NCBI GenBank assembly: GCA_013398615.1
Contig: VZSR01003371.1
Span: 6,461,632-6,525,631 of the forward strand
Source: Brachypodius melanocephalos
Taxonomy: Eukaryota > Chordata > Aves > Passeriformes > Pycnonotidae
Direction: 5' to 3'
Length of the DNA stretch: 64,000 nt
Within the stretch, counting starts at the first letter, position 1; each line of letters starts with the position of its first letter. Position numbers and translations under genes: made by a program. Positions 38,901 to 53,900 of this stretch are shown piece by piece. Below the pieces are notes generated by a model. It was not told where the DNA came from and made no database searches. It saw only the letters and a program-made list of their open reading frames with translations.

Positions 38901-41900
38901 ATGTAAGTCAAACCCTGTAGTGATTTCTGTTGCTCGTTTTGGTAAGTCTTGCCTCTTCCTCTGAACCAAAGTCTTTATCCATGTCTACATTTGCATACAC
39001 TACCTCTGGGTTAGCAGGCAACTGCACAAGACCCCCATGATCTCTCTGTGAGGTTTTGAGAATTCTCTGTGATTTTATCTCCCACTTTTCTCTCCTGGAT
39101 GATAAAAGCTTCTTTGATGGTTTTATCCATTATCCACCACACACATTGAAGTACACAAGGCACTACCACTAATATTGCTACTATAACAATCAATACATAT
39201 TTTGTAAAGTTTCCTTAACCAAGGTGCAAAGCTCCAGTATCTAACTCTCGTGGTCTTCACACACACAGTGAAAACAGAGGAGGATACAGCACAAAACAAG
39301 AGCAGCCAGCTTCACTCCATCTAGTTTTCTAGAAACTGTTTCTCAGATTAGTTGCACTTCGGCTATTTTAATGGGACTTCTGATGAGGAGGCACAACATA
39401 AAGAGCTTGTTACCTCCAGCTATCTGTACATATCAGTAAATAAACTACAAGTAAATTATACTTCTTCCACTTCCTCTCACCCACCCCAACAATATGCACT
39501 CCCATTATTCCCAAAAAGAGCACCCGACAGGGTACCTTGGAGTTGTTAGAAACTGAGTTATATTGGGACCACTGTGGTTGGATATATTTAAACTCATCCT
39601 GCAATCTAAAGCAGTTTACACACCTGAATCCCAAGTGGGCAAAGGCTGGCATACTCACCTACTACCTCATCCCCCAGACACCCAGGAGGATTAGGGGACA
39701 CCACACAAATTAGAGCCTTAATAACTGCTCTGATCTACCTCTGCACCAGGACAATGATCAAAGACCTCTAACCAGTTTCTTGATATGCAGTAAATAATCT
39801 GTATGCATTTATTTGAGAAGATAATTTTCACATACCCCTGCTGGGAACTGTACAGAATTTCATTAACATAATAAAGGTAGATTGAGAGCATGAAAAAGGC
39901 TGAGTGCCTTCATTAAAGATGTTTTGTCTGTCTTACGCTTCTTCTGCTATTTACAGAATTCACATTCTATTTAAAATATTTCTCAAACAAATACAACCAC
40001 ATCTGTCTGTACAAAATTGTTTAACAGACAGAATCGCTTTAAATCTACACATCACTGTTGTATTTTCACCTGCATTTAAAAAATAATAGAAGAGAGGATT
40101 TTTTAAGAAACCTGCCCCTTTAGTGTGTTCCCCATCAATAAAGACAAAACCCACTTTAGCTAAAAAGAATGATCCACATTTTCTGCCATTTCTGCACAGA
40201 CTGCTACACCTGCTGTTGCCTCAAAATAATCTTAACGTTAAGGCTGTAATTACAATTGTCTTCATCCAAAATAAGTAACTAAATTGAGGATCAGCAATAT
40301 TTATTACACACTGGTATAAGGTACTTGATGTGTTAACAATTAAAAGACTCTCACAATAAAGTATTTTTACAAGGCTGTCATGAGAATAAGTTTCATTTCA
40401 ATACAGTTTTTACAAACAAAAAAACCCCACCTCATACAGTTAAAACACATGAGTCAGTGTAACAATCAACCATCTTCTCTAGAAATAAGACTGAAAATCA
40501 AATGCCCTGTAGCCCCTCCAGGGCATCACAACACAGACCATGGCCAGCAGGTATCAGACAAGAAAACTAGAACCACTGACATAGAACACCTGATTTTAGA
40601 GATGAAATCCCCCTCTCATTCTGCTGGGCCTATTGTACTGCCAGGATCAGTGGGGCATTATAGGATCCCTTAGAATCCAAAGGGATATGCGTTATAGGAA
40701 CAGAGGGAAAAACCAACCTTGAACACTCCCTAGTGTAATTGCAAGGAGAATTGAAGTTCAAATCCTGCAAGAGCACAGAAGAAAGATGCCCATACCCTGT
40801 TGCAGCAGCACCATCCTGAATCACTGTCACCACCTCCTCTCTCCAGGACAACAATTAGCCAAGCAATCACATCCAAATTGGGGTGACACTTTAGGGTCAG
40901 AAAAAACAGAATAACAGGAAGTTTCCTATTCTCCTTCCACTTCTTAATTCATGGTACTGAGTATACTTCTCTCACCATTCTTCAGCTAAATCTGCCTGGG
41001 GAACCAAAGTATTTTGAAAGTATGTCTCATTAGAAAAACAACTCCTAAACTACCTAGCTCCTACCCAAAGTTACAGAGCAAAGACTGAAACTGAGGATAA
41101 AAACATTTAAATTATAGAAAGGCATGAGTCACTCATGAAGTATTTCAAATCTCTTATTACTGATCTATTTTGAGACCAGGTGCTTTGCCTGTAGCTCTCA
41201 CTTTATCACTACAGCAATACAGGTTGGTCTTTGTCATCAGGATGAAAAAGCCAGATTGCTGTTTTCAGAGAATTAATCCAAGTTTGCAAAGGCCTTTTTG
41301 CATTGGAGCGATACAGTGGTAAAAAGCAATCTTACCAGTTAAAATTTTACAAAAGTTTCACGAAATACAGAGAAATACTAAGGTAGGGAACTCTGAGAAG
41401 AATACTATTCAAATCTGGTTATATCAGACTTTAAGTAATCCAATTACATTTCATTTTAGGACATGATATTCCAATTTATTTTACTTGCCACCCAACTTTA
41501 ATATGGGGAAATGCGATTTTTCTCTTACTTTTTTTCCTAAAAAGCTACACAGAGTAAGAGGAAAAGCCATATTGAAAAGTTTTCTTCCCTAAATTTTATT
41601 TTACTTTAATGGATTATTTTTAAAATGTGATCTTATTTGACAGCAGCTACAAGACAGATTGAATTCCCCTTACATAATCACCTACGTCTATATTCAAAAT
41701 TCCTGATCTATCAAAGAACATTTTATACAAATGAAATAAAGAAAGAGGACTCATAGCTGGTAAGCAACTGTTCCATGGTTTTTGTTCTGTTTTTCTAATC
41801 ATTACACCTGTTAAAAAGCACTAAGATTCAGTCTAAATCATCTCAGGAGATAATTATTACAAGCATAATGAAAATTCATACCATAATAAACTCAAATATT

Positions 41901-44900
41901 GCAACTAAAAGCAAGAGGATGCAATGAAGATAATTCAACTTTTTACAATATACTAATGTTTAAGTATATAATTTATTTGTTTCCCACTTAAAAGATATTT
42001 AATATTCTTCCTCATTTCTTCAACATTCCTATAATCTCTAGTTGCTTCTGCACCAGAGCACCTATGATCTACCAATAGATTTCCATGTATGCCAAACTTT
42101 GAGTCAGTTTTTTTTTTTTAATATGTGCAGTACTACTAAGTTAAACCACAGGTAATTGGAATTTTAATATACACTTCCCAATGGAGATAAATCACAATAG
42201 CTCCATCTCCAGTAGCAGTTGTTTGTATAGCATTACCTGGTTTCACACAGGCAAGCTGGTCATTTTGTCAGAGAGCTAACTGAAAAAGCCAATTAAAAAG
42301 ATGGCCATCTTTTCCTGCCTAGTCTGGCAGGGATACAGGAAGATTACAGAAAGAACAGTTGATGGAACTTGGATATATAATGTACAAATACTGAAAGATT
42401 TCTACAAGATAAATTGCTTTTGCTGTTCCAAGATGTGCAATTTCCCAAATTTTCTGTTGTTCTACAGGGTTTATTTTATTGTCCTACACAAGAAATACCA
42501 AAACAAACCAACAATTCTCCATCACTTCCCTTCTCTCTTCCATTCTTCTTATGACACCCAGAGCAGAGTAACTTACATAAAACATCTGGAGTATTTGTTC
42601 CCATAATAATTTCAGATCTCAGCTGCTTCAAAACTGGAAGGAAGCCAGCCAATTTAGACAGACTATCCAATGCATTGTAAGCAAATTAGTCTTTTCTTTA
42701 GAAGAGCTTCAAGAAACATTCAATTTATTTAATTACAGTATTCTGCTTTGTAAGCTAATAATGTAGGGCTTTGAATACATGGTAGCACTGAAATTTTGCT
42801 CTAATTTAAGCAACAGAAATCAATTAGTTGGAATTGAAGTAGTAAATCTTTCACTTGATCCATCTTTCTCCATAAAAGCCTCTGGATTTTAATGTCTCCT
42901 TTGGTGGCTTTATCTGTTATCTTTTGGTTTATCTGCATACTGGGATCTGCACAGTTTTGTTTCAGGTGCTCTGCTGAGGCTTTACAGCAGCACAGGCAGC
43001 CACTGCAGAGATTCTGCTTTGGGATTTACTCCAAACCCCTCATTTCCTGGAAACACAGCTCAGAGTTTCATGTAACAGACAGCACTTATATTTCATTTTG
43101 ATAGGGAAGATAATGAGTGGTTGTGAGACAATGTATGTAGGTAGCCACAAGAGAGGACAAAAAAGCTGGTTTATTTTTGGCCTATCAGTAATTGGCCATA
43201 TATTAAATAATCAGAGCATAAAGCTAACATCAACTGCTGCATTAGCTTCCAGAATAGGTACCAAAAATGCCAAGAAATTAATCTTTCTTATACTATGAAA
43301 CATTTGTTTAGATCAACAAAAGGAAAACTTATATACCCTTTTGTACACATCCTTGATAAAATTACACCTCTCTTCCACAACATTAAATTTAATATGACCT
43401 TTCTGAGGTCTTTTGCAAGACTTTTTCAAAGGAAGGTAACTTCCTGTGCTGTTCAGTGCCTCTTTAATAGCCATGTTTTGAATTATCAATAAAATCTAGC
43501 CAAGGCAATATGGTCTGTGCTGATGCCACCACGAGCTTAACAGACAGTATTTTAGCCTCTTTGTTTAAGTAAGCCCATGACATTTTTTGTTACCTTTTCT
43601 AGATTGATGTTAAGTTCTAGAACTCCTTCAATGTCACATTATGGCAATCAGAAGTCATTGATGATCACAAATTAATGCCAAAAATAAAGGAAGATTTTAT
43701 TGTAATTAAAACAATTAGTGACTATTTAGGGTTTTACAGTCTACTTTAACAGAGAAAACCAGTAACAAGGTGGTGTACTCTCTGATGTAACAAACGGGTA
43801 TTCAACGTACACACAAAAGTCCTGGCTTCAGAACCCAGACAGCTACTTCACATTAGAGACCCAAAACCTCTCTGTGGCTTTCCCTGCAGTCCATCTTACA
43901 CAGATCCCAAAGGCTGTGCTTTCAGACTCTCTTTGCCTCATCAGCAAACTGATTGTTTCCCACTGACAAGCAGCACCACGGAATTGCTTGGGTTGGGAAA
44001 AGACCTTTCAGATCATCAAGTCCAACCAGTAACCCAGCATTGCCGAGTCCACTGCTAAACCATGTGCCCAAGTGCCACATCTACACATCTTTTAATTACC
44101 TCCAGTGATGATGACTTAGCCACTGTCCTCAGCCTGTTCCAATGCTTGACAGTGCTCTTCATGAAGGAAGTTTTCCTAACATTCCATCTAAACGTCCCCC
44201 GGCACAACGCCTCTTGTCTTATGGATTGTTACTGTGGAGAGGAATCTGACCCCCACCTGGCTACAAAATCAGATAGTTGTAGAGAACAATAAGGTCTCCC
44301 CTGAGCCTCCTTTTCTCCAGGCTAAACATCTCCAGCTGCCTCAGCCACTCAATAAACTTGTGCTTGGCCACACTCTTGCTGATCCAGGCCAGGTGCCATT
44401 GTCCTTCTTGGCCCCCTGGGCACACCTGGCTCATGTTCAGCCCCTCTCAACCAGCACCCCCAGGTCCTTTTCCACTGGGCCCTTTCCAGCCACTGTGCCC
44501 CAGCCTGCAGCACTGCAGGGGTTGTTGTGACCCAGGGGCAGGACCCAGCACTCGGCCTTGTTGAACCTCAGGGCACTGGCCTTGGCCCATTGATCCAGCC
44601 CAGATCCCGCTACAAAGCCTTCCCGCCGTCCGAGAGATCAACTCTTCCACCCAACTTGGTATCATCCACAAATTGATGATGCAACTCATGAGGCTCCACT
44701 TTTTAAAAGTAATAGGATGTTCCTATGTATGAACTTTGGGGAGCAGCTCCTAGTTTAACCTAGCTCACTATAGAGTAATACCAAAATTCACCATGAAAAG
44801 GCAACTTGGGTATCTAGCAATTTAAATTCTGTATTGCCTCAGCCTAGCAGCAACAACTCTCAATAAATAAAAGAGGAATCCCCATTCACAGAGGGCAGAA

Positions 44901-47900
44901 TGAAGGAGATGTCATTATGAATTACTGCCATCTTCACTTTGCCTTCCCCTGCTGCAGAGAAAGCATCCTGCATCCCCAACACAGTTATTGCTGAGTTGGC
45001 ATGGATCCAGTTTTCTTCCCTATGGTTCTCTGCTGCAAATTAATTCCCTGACCTGCAGTACACAGCATTTTCATTTCACTCTGTCCACAGTCTTAGGTAA
45101 CAGGCAGTTTCTCAGAATGACCTACTTGATCCATGTGAGCAAGGGGAAACACATGAAAAAACTTGTTAACATGAGAAACTACAATTTAAGACTACAGTAC
45201 TAAACATTATTAGGATTCTTTCTTGAAAGAAAAAATATATTTATATATTAATCACTCCCTCCATAAGATCAAATATGAAATGTAGAAAGAAAATACAATT
45301 CCATTTAGTTGATGGAATTGTACTGATGGCCCAACTTACAGTCAAGCGTTTTAGATTTTATAGCCATTTGCTAATTATTCTATAGTGGCCAGAAGTTTCC
45401 CAAAAAATTTGAAGAGAAGCTGTTAAAAACTAACATTTAAAAAGACACAATTAATGATTTTATTTACTGATAACAAATGTTTAACTCTGCAGATTTGTTT
45501 TTCATCCAACTACAACATTCCATTTGACATTACTAGGGGAAAAAAAGGCAAATTTAAAAGCTGTGAACCACACAGACAAAAAAACCCCAACTCTTCTGAT
45601 AGTTATGGGTTACTTAGTGTATTTAGAACAATCATACTCAAGTTCATTTGCAGTGAAGTATGGTGAAAATATGTGAAAGGGTTGACAAGTCTGCCTGCTT
45701 GCAAAATAAATGTTAAGAGCTTTCACTCAATGGCAAACCCAAACAGCAAACAGGTACCTGACACCAACTGTTGGAAGATGTCAGGCAGCACAGAGGAGAC
45801 ATCTGTTAGAGCAATGCAACTCACACAAGTCATCATTACTAGAAGTAATGAAATGACAGATGTTGCCATCAGTTATAAAACAACTGAACTGGAGATGAAA
45901 CTCTAAAGGAAAAACATCCAAATTCATAAGCTCTACTATGACAGGAAAAAAGTAAAGTAGATATGTGCATTGTCTCAGATTTAAGCTTAATCTTGACATC
46001 ATAGCTTTAAAATGGCTGTTCTCAGTTTTTTTTTTTTTTTTTTTCCTAGACTGGCACTGTCCCCACCAAAATTAAATTGGAAGACATTGTATAAAAGAAA
46101 ATAGTTTTCTTTGAGTAAGTCTTACTCTCTCTCATGCCAGAAAACAGCCTAAACCTGGCACAAATTTCTGACCTTCCTACCTCTGCATCAAGGTCTCTTA
46201 AATACAAACTTGATGAGAACTTTATTCTAAAGTCCACCAGCTCTGTTCCAGTTTAGAAAAAGCCTCAAATAGATAAAATTCAGAAAACAACCACAATTCC
46301 ATCCTTACCACAGATTAGTGAGAAACAGCCAACGGGTTGGACAGAGCCTGCTTATGGTTCCTACTTCTTCCCTCTGTTGTTAAAAGGTATCTGTTTGCTA
46401 CAGTTTCTAAACTTTGTGAACACGAAGGTTTCTTTCCATCAACTTCTTCCCTTGATCTCAGTAATTACTATGCTATCTCCTTGACCAACCTCTACTAACA
46501 TAACTAATATAATGTCTCCAGGGTTGCAAATTAAGCAGGTAAGAAAGACTTGGCCATTACTTTAGCTAAAAGTACTCCTGGTTCAATCCATATAGTTTAA
46601 CCTCTGCATCAATTAACAAAATAGTATCAGGAATAGATTCTTGCCAACTTCTAACCAATCATTAGGTTTCAGAACCCAGAAGGGAGTTTCTTTCACTTTT
46701 GGCTAATTTGTCTCCTTTAATGAGATCTATTTCTGCCTAATTCTACAAGAAAATGTTCTTCAATGGACAGATGCAATCAAACATGAAAACATCGCACCTC
46801 TGAACTGTCTCATTGTTCACAGTGATTATGGTACATACTCCCAGTTTGCTCCTGTCAAGAATGTTAATGATGCAATTAGAATTTCACAGATAATTCACTG
46901 CCAATCCACTACACTGTCCTCTGAGCTCTTTAACAGCTCTGCACAGGTACCTTCTCCATCAAGGTGACTTGCTTTGTAAAAATTGCTTCTCTTCAGCATA
47001 GATACAATAGAACGGATAAAGCATAGAATGAAAGAGCATATATTTCCCCCCTCTAGAGATTCCTTATTCCCATACCACTTAAACTTATCAGATAGTAGGA
47101 GACACCTTCAGATAAGGTTTTTTCACACCTGAAACAGAAAGCCACTTTTCATTACAGACTGGCGTCAGGCCATTTTGCAGTGTCAGCCTTTGGCAGCAAG
47201 GCCAACAGGAGAGCTCAGCGCCTCATCTCCCCATCACAGCCACCCTGCAGCCCCTGTCCCCACGTCTCACCAGCACTCTCAGTAGCTCTTCTACTGGGGC
47301 ACCTGTGAAGGGTTTTAGTGTTCAGATCCAAAGCGACTCACATCATTTCGATGCTCAAGTTCACAGACAGACTCTACAAATTGTGCACCACTACAGCTGA
47401 ACAAGTGTTCCCAAGTGTAAAGCTGACCACAGCTTATTTAAACTGGCCTTGGACAAGGAGCTAAAACTTCAAAGCTCTCCCAAAGCTGTGCTTTGAGGGG
47501 TGCCATGCTTAAATGTGGGAATAGGAACAAGAATAGTTTAAATTTGGAATGGAGAACTCTTAAACTGACGCTGCCAATGGACCGTGGAATAATGCCTAAG
47601 GAACTACGTGTGGTAACACAGAAATACACATTTGAACAGTTATTTTTTATATAAAATCAAAGTTCATTGCTCTTGCTTGCCCATGCTCAACCACATATCC
47701 AAGCAATAAAGTTAAGATATTTACTGAAACTAAAATGTTTATAACATTTCTACCAAGTGCCAAAGGGCTTGCTTGAATCAAAGACTGGGCAACCCACAAG
47801 CACAGCTGCTAAAGCCACCATAGAACTCTGATCAAAACTACTCAAATTTACAGAAATATTTCCTTTTGAAATCACTCTATGCCTTTCCAATAATACAGTT

Positions 47901-50900
47901 AAAAAGCTCACTGGTAACCCACAGCACTGGTAAATTTAAAAGCCTTTACCCGCTAGGAAAGAAAAAACACACTTAGTATTAAAAATCAATGAAAATTCTG
48001 ATTTCGCGGAGTACAGAATTAATTGAGTTAAGCTGAAGTTGTGCAGCTGTAGACAAAAGACAAAGAAAGGCTAATGTGAAACTGTACCACAAATAAAGAG
48101 TTATATCCAATAACAGCTCAACTCAAAACCAAGGAGGCCAAACCTTTGGAGATCTAAGAGTGTTCAAGCTTCAAATCATTTATACAGTCTGTGTATTTTA
48201 AATGAGGGATTTAAAGTTCTCCCAAAAATTTACATCAAGATAATGTTGCTTTCCTGGTTGAGGAATCCCGTCACAATTTTCTTTTCTCAATTATAAAATA
48301 TGATATTTGCATTGCAGAATAAGCCAGATAACCACAAATATATTAATTAGATCTACTGAGAGAACTCATCACATTTCAGCTACAGGGTTAAAATATTTTA
48401 CAGTCAAATTTGCAAAATCCCTATGGAGAAAAATTGTACAAACAAACAAGGCTGGCACTTAGGCCAGACGTTCGTACAAATGGATGAAAATGAAAAATAA
48501 TTTTTTCATACATTTATTACATAAGTCATAAGTAAACATGACTCTGAAAGCCTGCTAGAATTAGTCTCTGATTATTTATGTCTGCATCAGACCTAAACAG
48601 AAAAAAAGCAGAAAAAAGCTAACAAAAAATACACCAAAAAAAGATCTTTTCAGAGTACCAGAACAATTCCAAAGCAAAAATTACCAGAGCTTACATCTCA
48701 AAGGCAGTTTACCTCAGTGCCTCAGTTGCACAAATCAATTCAACAAGATTTGCAGCCTCAAGATGATCATCATTTAACACCTCTACATGAACTATTACAC
48801 TGTTTGGTTATGAGCACTGTGTATGTGGAATAGCAACAACTCTAACAGCAGTCACAGACACCACAGGGCAATTGAGAAATCAAAGAATACAAATATCTGT
48901 TGCTCGGTATTTGCGTAAGTAATCTTCAGGCACAGAAACCTTGAGACCTCTAGAGAACTGAAAGTGTATTCTCAGGGCAAACCTAAGAATGTATATTGTG
49001 TACATCATACATTAGTAACAAGAGCACTACATTTTCTGAATTAAATTCTGGGCTTTTCCCAGAAAAATGGAACAAGTAACAGTAAAACACATAAGAAGTA
49101 TCTAGCTTTATTTCTTCACAGTGTGAAGAACCGTGTACTTTGGTAATGCTGCTGCTGTTCATCTCAACACTCCTTTCAGAAGTGCTGAAAAAATGGCACT
49201 ACTCTCAAAAAATGGAAATCCAGCAGGACAGAGTAGGTGGTATAAGCAAAAAGGTAAGCTGTCTTAACCAAGAGCCCATTTTCTGCATAATTAATTTCAC
49301 ACAAGTACAGATTTCCCAAAGCCTTTAAAATGAGAAGCTTTCATGCATGCAAGCAGTGCAAAAGCATGCAGTAACAAAGCCTACTCTCCAATACCAAATT
49401 CCTTATCACAAGCTGTTTTCATATCAATCATTTCAAACTTCTACAAAGCAACACTAGCTTGTTAATATATGTAATACTTTCAAAAATGAATGATTTTTTG
49501 CATTACTGTCTTAAAGCCTGCATTATTTTTCACCAGGAACACTGTGCAGCAATGAGTTAACACAAATTCTTTCAAAAGCATAAGCTGGAGGCAGAAGACA
49601 ACCAGTGCACCTTTACTCCAAAAGGAATCTGAAGTTATGAGCGAACTATTTAAGCTTCTAATTCTCTCTGGCTAATTATAAAGTTACAATGACTGAACAA
49701 GCCACCTAATGGCTAACAATTTCTTTTCTTCCCATCACCTTAAACTCCAGCCACTCAATTAGTAGTTTATTGTTAAATTATACATTAATAGTAACAAAAG
49801 GTGTTGCGTGGGGCCAAGAGTTGGACTTGATGATTCTTGTGTGTCCCTTCCAACTTTGTATTTCTATTCAAGGATTTTGTTTAATGAAAACTTACTTATG
49901 ACAACCTGACACATGAGAAAACCAGACTGCATAGTATTCCACAAAATATTCTTCATAATAATCCATTATTATGAAATGAATTATTTCTTATTAAAAAACA
50001 GGCTTTAACTTTCAGGTATACTAAGGTCACAATGAAAATTAAATTCCACTGCTAAGAGCTGACTTGAAAAAATTACTAACTTGCCTTCTTGTCTTTCTTA
50101 TCATACTTCCCCAGATCTAAAGAAAAAAATAAATAAATGAAAGGGATTTTTCTATATGATTAAGTGAAAAGGCTTCTAGCAGAAGAAAACAGACTTAATC
50201 CCCAAGTACAGAAACATCACAAAATAAATAATTTGCACGTATTGGTAATCTTGCTAATGTGGTGCTACCATGTGCATATGGGGAAAAGAAGGAAAATTGC
50301 AGCATATTTAAGTCATGAGACTACATAAACAATTCAGTGGCTGATACTAGCATCTATCCTTCTTTGCAACAGTAAAAAAAAATAAATTAAAATTTAGTCA
50401 ATCACACTACAGCAGAGCTGACAGCAATCCTCTGATGGCACTGCTGAAGAATGTGGAAGAACTATAAAGCTCCTCATAGTCAGACACGTCACATTACATT
50501 AATTCCTACATAACTGGATCTGGTATAGTATCTTACTTCATAAATGCTGAGAAAAGTCAGGCTTAAAATGACCTGGGCTCCATTGTCCTCATTTAGCCTT
50601 CAAATGCTCTGGGAATTGTATCACTGTGTCTCAGGCCCACTGTTAATACTCATTTAAGGTACCAACATGCCCACTGTTAGCAATATAAAAGTTAGGATCA
50701 AGGGCAAATAATCATACATTAAGGAATGAAAAATCATTTTATCTTTTGAAGCTGACTGCTAGAAGACTCCAATACCTCTGAAACTAAAAGCCTCCTATAG
50801 CTGGGTTCTCTTTCACAAATAAAAAAAGTTGTATTTTTAAATTTGAGTAAAAGTTGTGACCAAAAGTAGAAACTGTTCTAATTGAAGTACAGATAAAATA

Positions 50901-53900
50901 TTAATTTCACTCTCCTTTCAGCATCTCATGTTTTATACGGATGACTACCTCATCTTCCACCAAAGCCAGTGGTTTTCCACAGGAGTTTTCATGCAATGAT
51001 TGTGGTCATCATGAGCAGATGGTACAGCGTAACCTTGCATCACAGTCTCTTTAGTAACAACCTATGGCTACCCCAGCATGCACCATTTAACATAATATAA
51101 TCACATCCCTTTTTTACTGATAAAAAATTAATTGTGTTTTGTACACAAAGATAAGTTCTCTTTTCATTATTTAGCAACTTGTCAATCCAGATTCAGTTTC
51201 ACCCTTGTGCATTATTGATTACCACCTGTGTTGTCATTTCATGCTACATCAACTTTTATTTATTTTTAAATATATATAATAAGAAAACTCAAATGTCACA
51301 CATTTGAGCCTTTCCATTTCCCACTACAGAGAAATCAACACATGCTCTATGACAATTCACTTGGCTCCAGAAATGTTTCTCTTCCACTCTGGAAATGTTA
51401 CTAAGCAATTTGCAAATCTGCAACAGCTTCAGAGTTCTGTGTGAAGGTGTTGTGTTAAAAATTTTGTTTGTTCAGAGTTAGATTTTTGCTGGTCCGTTGT
51501 TTTCATTTGTTTGGTTTTGTTTCAGTTGTTTGTGGTTTTTTGTTTTGTTTGGGTTTTTTGTGTTACTGTTGTTGGTATCTTGTCAGGTTTTCTTAATTAA
51601 ATAAAAAACCAACACAGAAATCAGCCCACATACATGGTGTAAGCTGATGTGAAAGACAGCTGGACTGTTATCCCCATATCAGGCTGAAACTGGTAACCAC
51701 CTCCTGAAGTGACCCAAACATCATCAAACATTTTCACTGCTTTGGTCAGACATGACACGGTATCAGACAAAGAGCTTCCCCCCCTTCTAGACTTGTCTTA
51801 TCCATCCATCTTCCTCTTCAGAAAGCAAGTAACATTCTTAAGCTTTTAAGACACACAAAAAGCATTTTTCAAAGATAAAGAGTATATATTTTCCTTTTGT
51901 GCTAAAGTTTTGATTCAACAAGGCCAAGTGCAAGGTCCTGCACCATGATGGTGAAAGGTGTCCATAGCAGGGGTGATAATTAAGGTTTCCTCCAACCCAA
52001 ACTATCCTATGGTTGTGATTTTAGCGTGTAACAAAGCAGATGCCCCAAGCATGGTCCCAGCAGCACTTTTCCTTTACTCCTTGTTTGCCATATACAATTT
52101 ATACCATCTTTTCACACCCCACAGTAAGCTCCTTCAGCCTGTAACACACATTCCTTTACAGTGAGGGTAAAGCTTTGGTTCCACTGACACTTGTATCTCA
52201 ACTTATTTCATAGTGATGCTTTCAGTTGTTAAATCGAGCTTGAAGAAATATGGTGATAAGTATGGTGGAAACACAGCGTTTTTGATAAAATTCACCACGT
52301 ATTTTGTATTGCTACAGCAACTGAGACAGACAAGTGATAAAACACAACACTGAAATATGATTAGCTTTCTCTAAGGGCTCCAACTCCTCAGCATCATTTA
52401 TTTATGCTACAGTGGATCATGAAGCTCAGGTTCACAGGTGCTTCTCAGCCCTACATGAAGGAGTGACCTACACAGGAGGCAGTCCACTAAAGGTGGTATT
52501 TTAAAGCCTAATGTTACAGCAAACTGGAACTGCTAAAGCTGACTTGGAAATGCTGGGCTGCCAACTGCAGTAATTCAGGAGGTGCTTCCCAAGAAGCTAA
52601 ATAGCAGGAAAGAAGTGAAGAAACAGTGTAATGTACTGCCAGTCAATGCAGCATCCATCACTCCTACCAGTGAGCCAGGAACAGTCAAGTCTCACAAATA
52701 TTATAAATTCCCCATTTGACTATTCTGTGGACCAGTGCAAATGGACAGCACAGGTGGGAAAGTCTATGCTTTACTTCAGGTCAGTGCCCTGATGGGGTAA
52801 ATTCCTTCCTCATGCACGTCAGCAGATCAAGCGACACACTGCTGAGATACAACCTGCAGGAATAATGCTGATAAAACCATGCTGGAACTGACTCATGTGC
52901 TATTCTGAGACCTCAGTACTGTACACGGAGAAATAATTCTCAGTGAACTATGATCCTGAAAACATTCTCACCATGTTGAGTACCTATGCACAGGTTTGTT
53001 ACTGGTGAAATCCTAACAAATCTCTGCTTTAGAAACAAATGGGTTTTTTACTCTTTAATCTGAAACAAAACAAACGAAGTTTTCCTAATATTTAACAATA
53101 AATCTAACTCCATTTAAATAGCCAATAAATTGCTTTAAACCAGTTTAACAAGTCAACTAACAAAACACTAATCAATGTGAAAACAGCAACAATCAAAGCA
53201 AATTAATTTAGAGAATGATAGTGAATGCATGAGTGAATAATTCAAAGGTATACATGAGTTACCATCACTTCTTGTAAAATTCAATACTGTGTGATGTTGT
53301 GAGTAGCATAGGAAAGGACACCTTTTTATATCACTAATATAAAAATACTGCAAATGATTTGTGTTGCAGGGAAAAAACTTCAGATGAACAAGCACTGCAT
53401 AATACTGAAGTTTCACTAATGCAGAGATGATTTTCTTAAGGAAAAATGAGAGTTTTCCTTCTAGAACTATCAATCAAGTTCAATAAACCAAAGTTTGACA
53501 TTCTACCTACCTTTTGGTTCATTTAAGGAAAACTTACACAGCTTTTCATTGTGCATCCCAGCACACTTTAGGTATTGTTAATCTTAACAGAAACCAGTAG
53601 AAAAGTGTTTTATTCTGTTGAATAGGTATTAATCACACAATAAATGCAAAAGACTGCATTGATAGATATGTTATGTTCTCACAATATTTTACCACTGACA
53701 TGCAAAGCAAAATGAGGGACGGCATTTTTATAATAGGCTACCATAACTGGAAAACAGTGTTACATTACATTATTGTGAAAATGAAAAGCTTTGAAAACCA
53801 TTATCTTACTCATCTTACCACTCTTACTCAGTATCCTGCTGTACAGTCAACCCACAGCAATTGAAAAGCAAGCCACAGGATGTTCAGAAATTTCGAAAAG

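Noticed and set aside
44062..44689. Several open frames on both strands
   Set aside because: They lie inside a CR1 fragment that is locally GC-rich and therefore poor in stops.
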